NCBI RefSeq assembly: GCF_007475525.1
Contig: NZ_CP037899.1
Coordinates: 1,426,001 to 1,490,000, forward strand
Direction: 5' to 3'
Length of the DNA: 64,000 nt
Source of the DNA: Methylacidiphilum kamchatkense Kam1
GTDB lineage: Bacteria; Verrucomicrobiota; Verrucomicrobiia; Methylacidiphilales; Methylacidiphilaceae
Shown here piece by piece: positions 8,885 to 19,880 of the stretch (the first letter of the stretch is position 1; each line of letters starts with the position of its first letter). The position numbers and the translations under genes are program-made. The notes under the pieces were generated by a model, which was given only the letters and a program-made list of their open reading frames with translations, made no database searches and was not told the origin of the DNA.

Positions 8885-9886
8885 TTAAAAAAGCAAATGA
8901 AACTTCACTACAAAAGCATTCGAATATTCCTTTTCGACTGTCTTTTTATCAATGGCGATCTGATATCCAATACCAAAATAAAGTTTCCAATCATCTTTGA
9001 ATCGAAATCTTCCTACTAAAACTTCAGGGGTAATAAAAAGCCCAGGAGCTCCAATAAAGAAAAGCTGATCGATGCTTGAAGTAGAATTAATTTCGATTGT
9101 TGGGGTGACGTAGCCAATTTTATATTGCAAGGCAATGTTATAAAAGTAGGGAATACCGAAGGTTCTATTGGCTCCATCGGCCCATTGACTTCCTAAATTG
9201 ATCATAAAATCAAAATTTCCAAAGCCCTTGCCAAAGAGGACGATAGGATCCCAGATCCAGTGTGCAGGATAGTCTGGAAGAGTTTGTCCTAGAGGGGAGT
9301 GAGCAGCAAGCATGACCGAAAAGACATAATTTTTCTGTCCTTCAGGAGAAGCCATAATTCTGTTTTTAATTAAAAAACTTTCCCCTTGAAACCCATCGAG
9401 TCGGCCTTCTCCTGGGTAATAAATGTATTGTGGCAGAGAAAAAGCAAATTCTAGGGTCGGACCAACAATTAAATTGACTCCCTTGCCTGCACCCATATTC
9501 CATCTTTTATTCCCATTTGGTAATGTTTGATCGTAGACATCATACCGAATGCGTTGCTCCAATCTTGGAGTTTCAGTCACAAGCGGAGTAAGCCAGGATG
9601 TTTGTCGGTTTCTTGTCTCTTCGGTCATTTTCCTCCACTTGCCTATCCATCCTTTCCCGTAATCGGCTTGATTCATCGTTTCAACGATATCTTGCACAGC
9701 GATCTCTTCCCCAGGCCAGAATACTGTATCAGCCCATAGAATCTCTCTTGTAGAAAGAAGGACCATGGGGACTAAAAGAAACAAACAAAAAACTCCTATA
9801 GAAAGAGAGAAATGAGTGGGAGAGCATTTCTTAGCAAAGCAGAAAAAAAAATAGAAACAGTAAAAAAGATAAAAAAAATATAACAC
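8885..9886 (-). CDS. Outer-membrane beta-barrel-like protein, unknown
   Basis: Up to 333 residues from a GTG; the true start is uncertain because the first 25 residues are an odd Phe/Tyr-rich stretch before a better signal sequence (LSIGVFCLFLLVPMVLL). The mature part alternates aromatic and polar residues (for example IYYPGEGRLDGFQGESFLI, PYFYNIALQYKIGYVTPTIE) and ends in FHLLF, as outer-membrane barrels do with a terminal aromatic. Resembles the broad 'transporter-like' barrel proteins (MetA-pathway/phenol-degradation type). It is upstream of, and probably co-transcribed with, the TPR/retropepsin-like gene. No substrate can be named. Confidence 0.5.
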   Translation of the reverse strand: MLYFFYLFYCFYFFFCFAKKCSPTHFSLSIGVFCLFLLVPMVLLSTREILWADTVFWPGEEIAVQDIVETMNQADYGKGWIGKWRKMTEETRNRQTSWLTPLVTETPRLEQRIRYDVYDQTLPNGNKRWNMGAGKGVNLIVGPTLEFAFSLPQYIYYPGEGRLDGFQGESFLIKNRIMASPEGQKNYVFSVMLAAHSPLGQTLPDYPAHWIWDPIVLFGKGFGNFDFMINLGSQWADGANRTFGIPYFYNIALQYKIGYVTPTIEINSTSSIDQLFFIGAPGLFITPEVLVGRFRFKDDWKLYFGIGYQIAIDKKTVEKEYSNAFVVKFHLLF

Positions 9887-10036
9887 TGACTATAATTCAA
9901 AATAGATAGTTAGTTATAAAATTCTCTTTTATGTTTAAATTGATGAGATGAAGAAAAGTTTTATTTTTCATTCAGCTATTTGCCTTAATAATCCTTTTAT
10001 TACAAAGAGCAGGAAAGGATAAAGGAAATTATTGAT

Positions 10037-10579
10037 TCATTCTTTTTTCCAGTTTTCAATGATTGAGGATACCGTGGAGAGCTCTACAGCGTAAAATTTG
10101 TGAAGATATTCTAGCCCACTTTCCTGTTCTTGGGGACTAAAGGCACACACCCCATCTACTGGTACGATCGTATGATAGTTTAAAAAGAAGGCATCGGCAG
10201 CTGTATGCCTTATACACAGATGGGTATGCAGACCCACTAAGATAATGGTATCCACCTTCAAAGATCTTAGTACGAGGTCCAGTCCTGTTTCCCTAAACCC
10301 ACTATAAGTCCTTTTTTCAAGCACGATATCCGATGGGCTTGGGGCCAGTTCTTTGATAATAGAAGCTCCAGGGGAACCTTTCATGGCATGCTCCCCCCAG
10401 ATTGTTATTTCTGGATCACTAGGAAGATGGGCATCCCCAACATAAATAACCGGCTTTTTTTTAGCTCTAGCCGCGATACTTAATTTTCTGATCGGTTCTA
10501 TAATCTTCACTGCTTCTCTAGAAGCAAGCTTCCCACCAACGAAATCTTCAAGCATGTCAATAACAACTACAGCCTCCAT
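10037..10579 (-). CDS. Isochorismatase-like cysteine hydrolase (nicotinamidase family)
   Basis: 180 residues from the ATG at 10579 (MEAVVVIDML); 12 more codons are open upstream but are not conserved in style. The family triad is visible: Asp in VVVIDMLEDF, Lys in VLEKRTYSGF, Cys in GLHTHLCIRHTAADAFF. Such cytoplasmic enzymes hydrolyse amides or related substrates (nicotinamide, isochorismate, carbamoyl compounds). It carries DAHLPSDPEITIWGEHAMKG, which resembles nicotinamidases of the archaeal/bacterial PncA-like type, but substrate is not settled. About 48 bp downstream of typA on the same strand. Confidence 0.82.
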   Translation of the reverse strand: MEAVVVIDMLEDFVGGKLASREAVKIIEPIRKLSIAARAKKKPVIYVGDAHLPSDPEITIWGEHAMKGSPGASIIKELAPSPSDIVLEKRTYSGFRETGLDLVLRSLKVDTIILVGLHTHLCIRHTAADAFFLNYHTIVPVDGVCAFSPQEQESGLEYLHKFYAVELSTVSSIIENWKKE

Positions 10580-10627
10580 AGAGATTTTTATTGTTGAAGT
10601 TCCATTGGAAAACACCCTCAGTCTATC

Positions 10628-12460
10628 CTATGAACCTATTTTTATGGCAGCTTTTTTCCGGTCATTCGAATCTAATATTTTTTTTCGAATCCTAATCTTT
10701 GTTGGAGTGACCTCAACAAGTTCCTCACTACTAATGAATTCTATCGCTTCTTCAAGCCTAAAAATCTTCGGCGGTTCTAGTCCAATAGCTTTGCCTTCGC
10801 CTTGAGAACGAATATTCGTCAAATGCTTTGCTTTGCAAGGATTAACAAGAAGATCCCCAGGTCTTTTATGTTCCCCAACTACCATCCCTTCATATACTTC
10901 TTCACCCGGACCAATAAAAAGGATGCCTCTTTGTTGGAGATTTTCCAAAGCATAAGTTGTCGAAATACCTTTTGCAATTGAAACAAGAACCCCATTGCTC
11001 CTTATTTCAATTTCTCCCTGCTTAGGGCCATACGCATGAAAGAGATGACTCGCATAACCTTCCCCTCGGGTCAGATTAACAAATTCAGTTTCAAACCCAA
11101 TTAAGCCCCTGGTTGGAATTAACGCCTCCATAAAAACCCTCTGCTGACTATTTCTCATCATGCGAATATTGCCACCCCTTTTCGAAAGCATTTCCATTAC
11201 TGGCCCAAGGCATTCTTGTGGGATATCTACCGATAAGAGCTCATAAGGCTCGAAGAGGATACCAGAAGAATCAGCTTTGTAAATCACTTCTGGTCGACTA
11301 ACCATAAGCTCGAACCCTTCTCTGCGCATTTGTTCGACAAGAATAGCTATCTGCATGGTCCCTCTACCACTAATTTCAAAGGCGCCAGGTACGTCCGTTT
11401 CTTCAACTCTAAGCCCTACATTGGTTCTTACTTCTTTGAGAAGCCTTCCATAGATGTGTCTCGCTGTCAGAAGTTTCCCCTCTTTGCCTGCTAAAGGCGA
11501 ATCATTAACCAGGATCCGCATGCGAACCGTAGGCGGATCTACTTCTATTCGTGGCAGGGGAATAGTATCCTCGACATCTGATATCGTATCTCCAATATAA
11601 ACTTCTTCCAAACCAGCTATTCCGACTATATCCCCAGCAGAAGCTTCGGAAAGCTCTATCCGTTCCAATCCTTTAAAGCCTAAAATCGCTGTGACAGTTC
11701 CCCGACTCGTTTTCCCAGATTTTTGATAAGAAAAAAGGGGAGAACCCACTTTAATTGTACCAGAAAAAATTTTGCCAATCGCAATTCTGCCTAAATAATC
11801 GCTGTAATCCAAGTTGGCGACTAAAAGCTTAAAAACTGGGTCCTGAGAGATAGTCGGAGAAGGGATATGAGTCAAAATAGCTTCAAAAAGTGGCTTGAAG
11901 CCGTTCTTCTTATCTTCAACTGAGATTTCTTTTTTCCATTCTTTCAAAGCGATGCCTTCTTTAGCTGAAACATACAATACGGGAAAATCTAGCTGTTTGT
12001 CAGAAGCCTCTAATTCAAGAAAGAGTTCGAAAATCTGGTCTAGAACCTTAATAGGCTGGGCATTTGCCCTGTCAATCTTATTAATGAGCACCAGCGGACT
12101 GAGATTTTGGGATAAAGCTTTTTTCAATACAAACTTAGTTTGCGCTTGAGGCCCTTCTACAGCGTCTACCAATAGCAAAACGCCATCAACCATCCCTAGA
12201 CTTCTTTCTACCTCACTTCCAAAATCGGCATGTCCAGGTGTATCAATCAAATTGATCTTGTAATTCTCATACTGGAAAGAGGCATTCTTTGCTCGGATGG
12301 TGATCCCCTTTTCTCTTTCCAAGTCCATGCTATCCATTATTCTTTCGGTCAATTGTTGGTTTTGCCGAAAGGAGCCAGACTGTTTCAACAGTTGGTCTAC
12401 TAACGTTGTTTTTCCATGATCAACATGAGCAATAATCGCAATGTTTTTTATCTTTTCCAT
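10628..12460 (-). CDS. typA: Ribosome-associated GTPase TypA/BipA
   Basis: 610 residues, the normal family length. G-domain motifs are intact: [10 protein letters not shown] (G1, residue 11), REKGITI (switch I), DTPGHADFG (G3), [10 protein letters not shown] (G4). These are followed by domain II, the EF-G-like domain and the BipA C-terminal domain (for example [14 protein letters not shown]... and [20 protein letters not shown]). It binds the 70S ribosome and assists subunit assembly and stress or low-temperature growth in other bacteria. Start ATG is preceded by an AT-rich leader of about 50 bp. Confidence 0.96.
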   Translation of the reverse strand: MEKIKNIAIIAHVDHGKTTLVDQLLKQSGSFRQNQQLTERIMDSMDLEREKGITIRAKNASFQYENYKINLIDTPGHADFGSEVERSLGMVDGVLLLVDAVEGPQAQTKFVLKKALSQNLSPLVLINKIDRANAQPIKVLDQIFELFLELEASDKQLDFPVLYVSAKEGIALKEWKKEISVEDKKNGFKPLFEAILTHIPSPTISQDPVFKLLVANLDYSDYLGRIAIGKIFSGTIKVGSPLFSYQKSGKTSRGTVTAILGFKGLERIELSEASAGDIVGIAGLEEVYIGDTISDVEDTIPLPRIEVDPPTVRMRILVNDSPLAGKEGKLLTARHIYGRLLKEVRTNVGLRVEETDVPGAFEISGRGTMQIAILVEQMRREGFELMVSRPEVIYKADSSGILFEPYELLSVDIPQECLGPVMEMLSKRGGNIRMMRNSQQRVFMEALIPTRGLIGFETEFVNLTRGEGYASHLFHAYGPKQGEIEIRSNGVLVSIAKGISTTYALENLQQRGILFIGPGEEVYEGMVVGEHKRPGDLLVNPCKAKHLTNIRSQGEGKAIGLEPPKIFRLEEAIEFISSEELVEVTPTKIRIRKKILDSNDRKKAAIKIGS

Positions 12461-12513
12461 AATCTAAACTTTATATATATACACTATTTATTTAATTCTT
12501 CGTTCATACATAG

Positions 12514-13440
12514 CTATGGGTGAAGTAACAGGGAGTTACCGGATTGCGCTTTGAGCAATTTCGCCGCTGATCCCTGACTTGATGAAATCTCTAAGTAGCC
12601 GCTGCTATTATATAATACGCCAACTTTTCCCAAAGGCAACTCACTATAGGTTTTTACACAGGGAGCTGCAAGCGTTATTTTCCCAATCTGCACTCGAACC
12701 AAATTCCCTTCTTTGATCCAGGAAGCCATTCCCATAGGGATATTGGTAATAATGTTACCAAAATGATCAATATAAAGGACCTGTCCGGAAACACTCTGTC
12801 CAATCGTCGACGGAGGAGAGAAATTCAACAAATGAAGATTTTCTTTTGGCATTCTAGAACCTGTATTCTGAGGTTTTCCCCCCTGACTTAGATAGGCCGC
12901 CACCGGACCAAAAATATCCCTTCCATGAAATGTATGACTTGGTTCTTCCCTTTTCCATATTTCTTTTTTATCCAGAGTCCATACTTCCGCTACCCCCTCT
13001 CTCTCTATGACAAGACTAAAAATCCCATTATCAGGACCGATATAAAACTTATGGGCTTTGGTTTCTAGGAGAATGCCCTTACGCTCCGTTCCTACTCCTG
13101 GATCCACTACGGCCACAAAAATAGAACCTGCAGGAAATTCCAAGGCTGATTGATCAATAAGAAAAGCCGCTTCGGTAAGATTATAAGGTTCAATTTCATG
13201 ATTGAGATCAATGACCCGAGCAAAAGGATCTATAGAGTAAATCACTCCTTTTAGTTGTGCTACATAATGATCTTTAGAACCAAAGTCGGTAATAAGTCCT
13301 ATAATCGGCCTTGAATCAAAAGCATGCTCCATATGAGACTTTTTGTTGCAGCCCGAATATACAATCATTATTCCAGTCAAAAAAAGCAAAAGAAAGCCTT
13401 TAGAAAGGAGAGATTTTAAAAATAAGGCTTTTTTCTCCAT
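12514..13440 (-). CDS. Lipoprotein with SAM hydroxide adenosyltransferase (DUF62) domain
   Basis: About 309 residues from the ATG at 13440 (MEKKALFLK); 28 codons further upstream are open but overlap the previous gene. The N-terminus is a lipoprotein signal with hydrophobic core LLLFLTGIMIVYSGC, Cys at residue 31. The rest is a full two-domain SAM-hydrolase/fluorinase-type protein: GLITDFGSKDHYVAQLKGV (about 47), VDPGVGTERKG (about 113), then the C-terminal beta-barrel with DHFGNIITNIP. The family splits S-adenosylmethionine to adenosine and methionine and is normally cytoplasmic; export to the envelope is unusual. Follows the UPF0104 gene after 16 bp. Confidence 0.85.
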   Translation of the reverse strand: MEKKALFLKSLLSKGFLLLFLTGIMIVYSGCNKKSHMEHAFDSRPIIGLITDFGSKDHYVAQLKGVIYSIDPFARVIDLNHEIEPYNLTEAAFLIDQSALEFPAGSIFVAVVDPGVGTERKGILLETKAHKFYIGPDNGIFSLVIEREGVAEVWTLDKKEIWKREEPSHTFHGRDIFGPVAAYLSQGGKPQNTGSRMPKENLHLLNFSPPSTIGQSVSGQVLYIDHFGNIITNIPMGMASWIKEGNLVRVQIGKITLAAPCVKTYSELPLGKVGVLYNSSGYLEISSSQGSAAKLLKAQSGNSLLLHP

Positions 13441-13456
13441 GTCAATCCCATTTTTT

Positions 13457-14605
13457 TTATTTGGTAGGAAGAGAAACGCTGTTGTTTTTATTTTTTTTCC
13501 AAGCCAAGAAAAATACTCCTCCAATTAAGCTCCAGAGTATTCCAACGCTGAAAGATAGTAATGAAAAACCCAAAGCAAGTTCTGGGCTGATGCCATAAGA
13601 ACCAAGCAATAGCACTACTGCTCCTTCTCTTACGCCTAGACCCGAGATGCTGATCGGAAGGAATACGATAAGGGTGATCTCAACCATCACCACCGCTAGA
13701 AGCCATAGAGGCAAGTGCATATGAAGGGAGGCAGCTACAAAAACAAACATTAGAATGGCCGATAGATGCACTCCTATAGAAAGAATACAAGCGGCCAAGA
13801 TTCGACCATAGCAATCCTTAAAGGCATCTAAAACATGGAGAATATCCTTAAGGACCTGTTCTAGCCTTTTCCATTTTTCCAGATATCTTTGCGATAACTG
13901 GATGCCAAATTTCAGAAGCATAGGAAGGGTAGCTAAAAATAAAAGAGTTAAAAGAGTGAGACCTAAAAGAAAAAGAACCGCTTTTTGAAGCAAAGGTTGA
14001 TCATTGAGTTGTCTATAAAACAATAGCCCAAAGAGAGATCCCAAGACAAGAAGCATCACCCCTTCAATCAGTCTATCAAAAAGGATGGAAACAGACACTG
14101 CCGTTTTGTTCCTCGGGAAAAGCTCCATAGCATAATAGATCCTCACAAAATCCCCGCTGGTTCCCCCTGGTAAGGCAGCGTTGAAAAATTTTCCAATCAT
14201 TGCTAGTTCAAAGGCTGTCCAACCCTTAATAGGAATGTTCAAAGCATAAAGCAGGATTTTCCAGCGCAGAGAAGAAAGAATAGTTTGTAAGGCACAAAAT
14301 ATGAAGGCAAAACTAAGCAGTATAAGATCGATCGATTGGCAATAAGCAAAAAATTTCTGCCAGTTGAGCTTTGAACCTAAATAAAAAAGAAGAGAAAAAG
14401 AAATGAGGGTTTTGAGTACAATCCCCCAAAAATTTTTACTTTCCTTTTTTCTCTCAATTGGCTTTTGTTGAAGATCACTGAAGTCGACTGCAGCTGCATG
14501 CAAAGATTCTTTTTCAGGGTTTATCGATTTTTTTTTCAACTCGCACTCCAATTGTTCTTCTCTAGCTTCTAATAAGAGCCTTCTATCATTACGATCGCTT
14601 TTCAA
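13457..14605 (-). CDS. UPF0104 / lysylphosphatidylglycerol synthase transmembrane-region protein
   Basis: 382 residues: a charged N-terminal ~65 residues, then eight or so membrane helices. Family features are NWQKFFAYCQSIDLILLSFA, FFNAALPGGTSGDFVRIYY (the conserved PGG.GGD motif), VSILFDRLIEGVML and LPISISGLGVREGAVVLLLG. Related to the flippase half of MprF and to aglycosyl lipid handling proteins; it has no aminoacyl transferase domain, so it probably moves or flips a lipid. Transcribed with the downstream lipoprotein gene. Confidence 0.82.
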   Translation of the reverse strand: MKSDRNDRRLLLEAREEQLECELKKKSINPEKESLHAAAVDFSDLQQKPIERKKESKNFWGIVLKTLISFSLLFYLGSKLNWQKFFAYCQSIDLILLSFAFIFCALQTILSSLRWKILLYALNIPIKGWTAFELAMIGKFFNAALPGGTSGDFVRIYYAMELFPRNKTAVSVSILFDRLIEGVMLLVLGSLFGLLFYRQLNDQPLLQKAVLFLLGLTLLTLLFLATLPMLLKFGIQLSQRYLEKWKRLEQVLKDILHVLDAFKDCYGRILAACILSIGVHLSAILMFVFVAASLHMHLPLWLLAVVMVEITLIVFLPISISGLGVREGAVVLLLGSYGISPELALGFSLLSFSVGILWSLIGGVFFLAWKKNKNNSVSLPTK

Positions 14606-14763
14606 AAGAAAAAAGCATAGATGACTTTTGCCTCCCTTTCTAACTTTTTCTACCTCTCTCTGTTGGGTCCACCTCTATGGTGTTTTAAAACATTATTCTA
14701 TAGGAAGAAAACTATTTACTTATCGCTCAAAAAAAGGACTGTATTGAAAGAAAAAAAATTAAA

Positions 14764-16061
14764 ATGAACAGCTTTTTCATCGTAGGCATTCTTGTTGGAG
14801 TGGGAATCGGGTTTCTTTTAGCGGTGCTGCTACTAAGACCCAGATACATTTTGCTTCAAAAAGATCTAGAAAGATATAAGAATGAAAACGAAAATTTGAT
14901 TAAATTACAGGCTCAAAATAAAGAGTTAGAGCTACAAATAGCCACTCTTGAAGCTCAAAAGCAGGCTGAACAAGAAAAATTCTCTGGGTCACAGCGGCTC
15001 AAGACACTCTCAAAACTATGTTTCAATCCCTCGCATTGCAGGTTTTAGAATCGAATTCCAAAAATATTCTGGAGCAGGCTACTTATCAATTTCATTCCCT
15101 CTTTGAGAGCATGAAAGCGGACTGGAATCTAAAAAAACAAGAATTCAAAGAAATAGTCTTACCGATTGAAAAAAGCCTGGAAGCCTTGGATCAACAGATA
15201 AAAACCTTGGAAAGCAAAAGGGAAGGAGCTTATAGCTCACTGAGCGCTCATTTAACCCATCTATCCGTGGCTTACAAAGAACTCCATGAATCAGCAATAA
15301 AACTGGAACAATCTTTAAAATCTCCTCTTGTAAGAGGATCATGGGGAGAATATCAACTCCAGCGTCTTGTAGAAATGGCCGGAATGAAAGAACACGTCTC
15401 CTATATTCCACAGCCTCCGGATGCAGACAAAAGAGCTGATATGATCATCTATATCCCTGGGAATAGAAAGATATATGTGGATGCAAAAACGCCGATGGGA
15501 GCCTATCTTGAGGCTATGACAGCGGATAACGAAACCACAAGAAAAATAAAATTAAAGGAGCATCTGGCAGCGGTCAAGGAAAGAATCAGAGACTTAGGGA
15601 AAAAAGACTATGGTCAGAATCAAACCGATGCATTTGAATATGTCATCATGTTCTTACCAAATGAAGGGCTTCTATCTGTTTCTTTTGAAGCAGATCCAGA
15701 AATATTTCAATATGCCCTAGAAAGAAAAGTCCTTCTTGCTTCACCGATCAATTTTCTTGCCTTGCTCAAAGCAATTGCTCTTGGCTGGCAACAACAACAA
15801 ATGACTGAAGAGGTCGAAAAAATTGCCCATGAAATCAAAGAGCTTTACAGTTCTTTTGTAGAGCTCATGGAACTATTAAACAGACTCCGCAAAGCATTGG
15901 GAAGCTCGATGGAGGCTTTCAACAAAATTGCAACCCTCTGCCAGGGAAAAATCATTCCTTCGACAAAAAAAATTAAAACGAGTGGAGCATTTTCCGAAGA
16001 GGTGGGTGATGTCCCTGAAATCGAATCCACTCTTAAGGACATACCGCCCCAGTCGTCCTAG
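14764..16061 (+). CDS. rmuC: DNA recombination protein RmuC (frame interrupted)
   Basis: Two frames overlap at 15018-15048. The first gives an N-terminal membrane anchor (IVGILVGVGIGFLLAVLLL) and coiled coil. The second gives the conserved RmuC nuclease-like domain: SPLVRGSWGEYQLQRLVEMA, then IYIPGNRKIYVDAKTPMGAY, and VIMFLPNEGLLSVSFE. Adding one A to the A5 run at 14975-14979 makes a continuous QEKILWVTAAQDTLKTMF, the expected family join. Full product about 432 residues. RmuC limits inversions and recombination at short repeats in E. coli. Start ATG follows an AT-rich leader. Confidence 0.85.
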
Positions 16062-16155
16062 AGTCATGAATGAAAAAAATGCCTTTTTGCTTTAAGAATT
16101 GTAGACAGTTTCTTGAAAGAAACAAACTTCAGAGTAGAGTTAAAAAACAAAAGGG

Positions 16156-18308
16156 ATGCTAGCAACTTTTAATAAGCCTGAATATTTTATTAACCGAGAG
16201 CTAAGCTGGCTTGAATTCAATGCGAGAGTTTTGGAAGAAGCTGCCGATCCAAAACAGCCTTTGCTTGAAAGACTTCGGTTCCTTTGTATCTTTAGCTCCA
16301 ATTTAGATGAATTTTTGAAATTCGAGTCGCAGGAATCAAACAGCAAATAGAAAACGGAAGTGAAGAACAGAGTGCTGATGGGTTGACTCCCCTTCAGGTT
16401 TTCGAAGGAATCGAAAAAAGGACACATGAACTCGTTGAAAAACAATACAAAATTTGGAACGAGGAGATTAAGCCAGCTTTAAAAAAGAATGGGATCTTTT
16501 TATGCACCCACAATGAATTGACAGAATCAGAGCTAGAATGGTGTAAAACCTATTTTGATAAAGAAATTTTTCCCGTTCTGACTCCTCTGGCAGTTGATTC
16601 GAGTCATCCTTTCCCTCAATTAGTCAACAAATGCCTTAATCTGATCTTGACTTTGAAACGGCCTAATGCCTCTCATATGCACAATTTTGGCATTGTTCAA
16701 ATTCCAAGGATTTTGCCACGCCTCATCACATTGCCTGGGAGTAATTCTAAATCGGGTTTTAGATTTATTCTTTTAAGTGATCTGGTCATAAACTTTCTAG
16801 ACACGCTTTTCCCTGGAGACGAAATTCAAGATGTCAATTCCTTCAGAATTACTCGGAACAGTGAGCTTTATATCGATGAAGAAGAAGCAGAGAACCTCTT
16901 ACAAACCGTTGAAGAGGAGTTAAAAAAGAGGAACAGAGGCAACGCTGTCAGGCTAGAAATAGAAGCCACATGTCCAAGAGAACTAGAAGAAATTCTGTTG
17001 AAAGCACTTCATCTTGATCATCGAGATTCCTATCGCAATCCTGATCCTTTGAACTTCCTTCATCTTTTACCTATCTGTAACCATGAAGCATTTCCACACC
17101 TAAGAGATAGGCCATGGACCCCTGTTATCCCTTTAGAACTAAGTGGAAAACCTGATCTTTTTGAAGTGATTCGCAAAACTGATGTGCTTCTCCACCATCC
17201 GTATGAAAGCTTTGGAATCATTGTCGATTTTTTACAGAAAGCAGCCATTGATCCTTCCGTCCTTGGAATAAGAATGACTCTCTATCGAACCAGTGGAGAT
17301 TCTCCGATCGTTCATGCTCTTATTCGAGCAGCCCAAAATGGCAAACAAGTCACGGCTTTGGTCGAAATTAAAGCCAGATTCGACGAAGAAAACAATATCC
17401 AATGGGCCAGGCGTATGGAAGAAGCTGGAGTACATGTTCTTTATGGTATTGTTGGATTGAAAACTCATTGTAAAATGCTTGAAATCATCCGGAGAGATCC
17501 AGATCAAATTAGGTTGTACGTTCACCTCGCTACAGGCAATTATCATCCAAGCACGGCAAGGTTGTACACTGATCTGAGCCTTTTAACCACCAATGAGGAG
17601 ATAACGAAAGAAGTAGCGACTCTTTTCAACATATTGACCGGGCTTTCTCGATTTCATGGCATCGAAAAACTTATCGTTTCTCCATTTAATATGGCCAGCA
17701 GACTAAAGGAGATGATCCAAAGAGAAATTAACAATGCCAAAGAAGGGAAAAAAGCTAGAATCATTGCAAAACTGAATGCCCTTGTTGATGAAGATATCAT
17801 TCAACATCTTTATGCTGCTTCTTCTGCTGGTGTTAAAATTGATCTTATAGTCAGGGGCATTTGCTGTTTAAGACCAGGGATTCCACAAGTCAGTGAAAAT
17901 ATTAGAGTCATTAGCATTGTAGGTAGGTTCTTGGAACATAGTCGGATCTTCTATTTTGAGAATGGCGGCAATCCTGAATATTATTCAGGGAGTGCGGATT
18001 GGATGCAAAGAAACTTTTATAGGAGAATCGAAGTTATTTTTCCTATAGAAAATCCCAAATTAAAAGAAAAGGTGCACGAAATTTTAGAGGCTTATCTAGC
18101 GGATAACGTCAAAGCCAGAGAACTTTTACCTAATGGTATTTATAGACGAATCAAACCAGAAAAAGAGCCTTTTCAGGCTCAACTCTACTTTAGAGAAAAA
18201 GCAAGAAAAGAACAACTAATCCAATCGAAAGGAAGGGAAGGAACGGAAATTCCCATCAAAGCTGTTCAACCACTGGCTATAGAAAACCAAAACCAAAATC
18301 TTCTCTAG
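16156..18308 (+). CDS. ppk: Polyphosphate kinase 1 (frame interrupted)
   Basis: Makes inorganic polyphosphate from ATP at the membrane. The first frame covers the N-terminal 64 residues ([20 protein letters not shown]), the second the remaining 641. One extra T in the T5 run at 16312-16316 joins them as [20 protein letters not shown], exactly the PPK1 sequence. The autophosphorylated His lies in [14 protein letters not shown], a second in [33 protein letters not shown] is also typical. Corrected length about 717 residues, as in the family. Lies 94 bp after rmuC. Confidence 0.9.
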
Positions 18309-18388
18309 CGATTCTTCTCATTTTTTAATTGGATAGAGTGGCTTTTCTAAAGAAAGAACCAGCGGCAAAAGATCCTTGGTTTAGGCAA

Positions 18389-18784
18389 TTAGGTTTTTTC
18401 GGGAGTCTTTTGGCTCGTTTCCACCACTTGACCTTCTGTCCATTCAATCAATGCCATTTCCGAAGCATCCGATAGTCTATTGCCTAGTTTCAAAATTCGT
18501 GTATAGCCGCCATTTCTGTTTTGCATCTGAGAAGCAATATCATTAAAAAGAATCCGAGCAGCTTTCTTATCATGGATTCTACTGACGACGAGTCGCCTAG
18601 CATGGAGTGTTCCCTTTTTTGCAAGGCTAACCAATTTTTCGGCAAATGGACGCAACGCTTTAGCCTTGGCTAAAGTCGTTTTTATTCTTTTATGCTCAAT
18701 AAGCTCTACGGCCAGATTAGCAAGTAACGCGGCCCTATGCTGAGAATCCCTACCTAATTTCTGTGTTCTTTTCTGATGTCGCAT
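18389..18784 (-). CDS. rplQ: 50S ribosomal protein L17
   Basis: 131 residues. Begins MRHQKRTQKLGRDSQHRAAL, the hallmark L17 start, and contains NLAVELIEHKRIKTTLAKAK. Sits at the polypeptide exit region of the large subunit. Last gene of the alpha operon (rpmJ-rpsM-rpsK-rpsD-rpoA-rplQ), 38 bp after rpoA. Converges on ppk across an 80-bp gap in which no clear terminator is visible. Confidence 0.98.
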   Translation of the reverse strand: MRHQKRTQKLGRDSQHRAALLANLAVELIEHKRIKTTLAKAKALRPFAEKLVSLAKKGTLHARRLVVSRIHDKKAARILFNDIASQMQNRNGGYTRILKLGNRLSDASEMALIEWTEGQVVETSQKTPEKT

Positions 18785-18822
18785 CTCATGCCTCCTCTAC
18801 CATACCCAGAGAAAGTCCCTGT

Positions 18823-19836
18823 TTACTCCCTGTATGTTTTCTCCTCTGGTTGTTCTAAGATACTCGGATCGAATTTCATTCCTAGGGAAAGACCAAGCGC
18901 GGCAAGCTTTTCTTTAATCTCATTCAAGGATTTCTTCCCAAAATTTCTATATTTCAGCATTTCCGCTTCCGTCTTCATAGCCAGCTGACCAACCGTAGTA
19001 ATATTGGCGTTGTTCAAGCAATTAGCTGCTCTGACTGAAAGTTCTATTTCATTGACGCTCATATTAAGAATCTTTCGAAGCCTATTTTCTTCTTCTTTAA
19101 CGGGTGGTTTTGGTTTTTCAAATTCCACCGGCTCTTTCCCGAATTGAACAAAAACATCAAGATGATGTTGGAGAATAGCGGCTGCTTGGACAATTGCCTC
19201 ATCAGGCCCTATTCTACCATCGGTCCATATTTCAAAAATGAGTCTATCGTAATCGGTCCTCTGTCCAACCCGAGTATTTTCCACCTCATATTTCACATGT
19301 CGTACTGGAGAAAAAAGACAATCGATAGGAATGACCCCAATGGATTGGTCGGGTTTCTTGTTGTATTCGCCTAATAGGAAACCTCTTCCAACCTTCACTT
19401 CTAGTTCCATCATTAAATGCTTTTTTTGGTCAAGCGTACAAATGAGCTGTTCTGGATTGACGATTTCCACCCCTGGGTCAACTTGAATATCTGCGGCAGT
19501 TACTGGGCCTTCTTTCAGGACATCGATGCGGAAAGTCCGAGTCTCTCTATCTGGCATTTTAATCAAGACTTTCTTCAGATTAAGAACGATGTCTATCACA
19601 TCTTCGACGACCCCAGGAATAGAGGTAAATTCGTGCATAACCCCATCGATTTTCACCGAGGCAATGGCCGCTCCCTCTAAAGATGACAAGAGGATACGGC
19701 GCAACGAATTACCTAAGGTATGACCATATCCCGACTCAAAGGGTTCAATGATATAACGACCAAAGGTCGCATTCGATACCGTTTCATCTTTGACGATGGA
19801 ACGGGGCATCTCAAATCTTCCTAAACGTATAGCCAT
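18823..19836 (-). CDS. rpoA: DNA-directed RNA polymerase subunit alpha
   Basis: 337 residues. N-terminal assembly domain with EPFESGYGHTLGNSLRRILL and GAAIASVKIDGV; acidic linker; C-terminal promoter-contact domain with ELSVRAANCLNNANI and KSLNEIKEKLAALGLSLGM. Dimerises to nucleate core RNA polymerase. Sits between rpsD and rplQ in the usual alpha-operon order. Confidence 0.98.
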   Translation of the reverse strand: MAIRLGRFEMPRSIVKDETVSNATFGRYIIEPFESGYGHTLGNSLRRILLSSLEGAAIASVKIDGVMHEFTSIPGVVEDVIDIVLNLKKVLIKMPDRETRTFRIDVLKEGPVTAADIQVDPGVEIVNPEQLICTLDQKKHLMMELEVKVGRGFLLGEYNKKPDQSIGVIPIDCLFSPVRHVKYEVENTRVGQRTDYDRLIFEIWTDGRIGPDEAIVQAAAILQHHLDVFVQFGKEPVEFEKPKPPVKEEENRLRKILNMSVNEIELSVRAANCLNNANITTVGQLAMKTEAEMLKYRNFGKKSLNEIKEKLAALGLSLGMKFDPSILEQPEEKTYRE

Positions 19837-19880
19837 AACACCCTACCACTCCTTCTATAAAGGATTTTGCATCCCAATGT

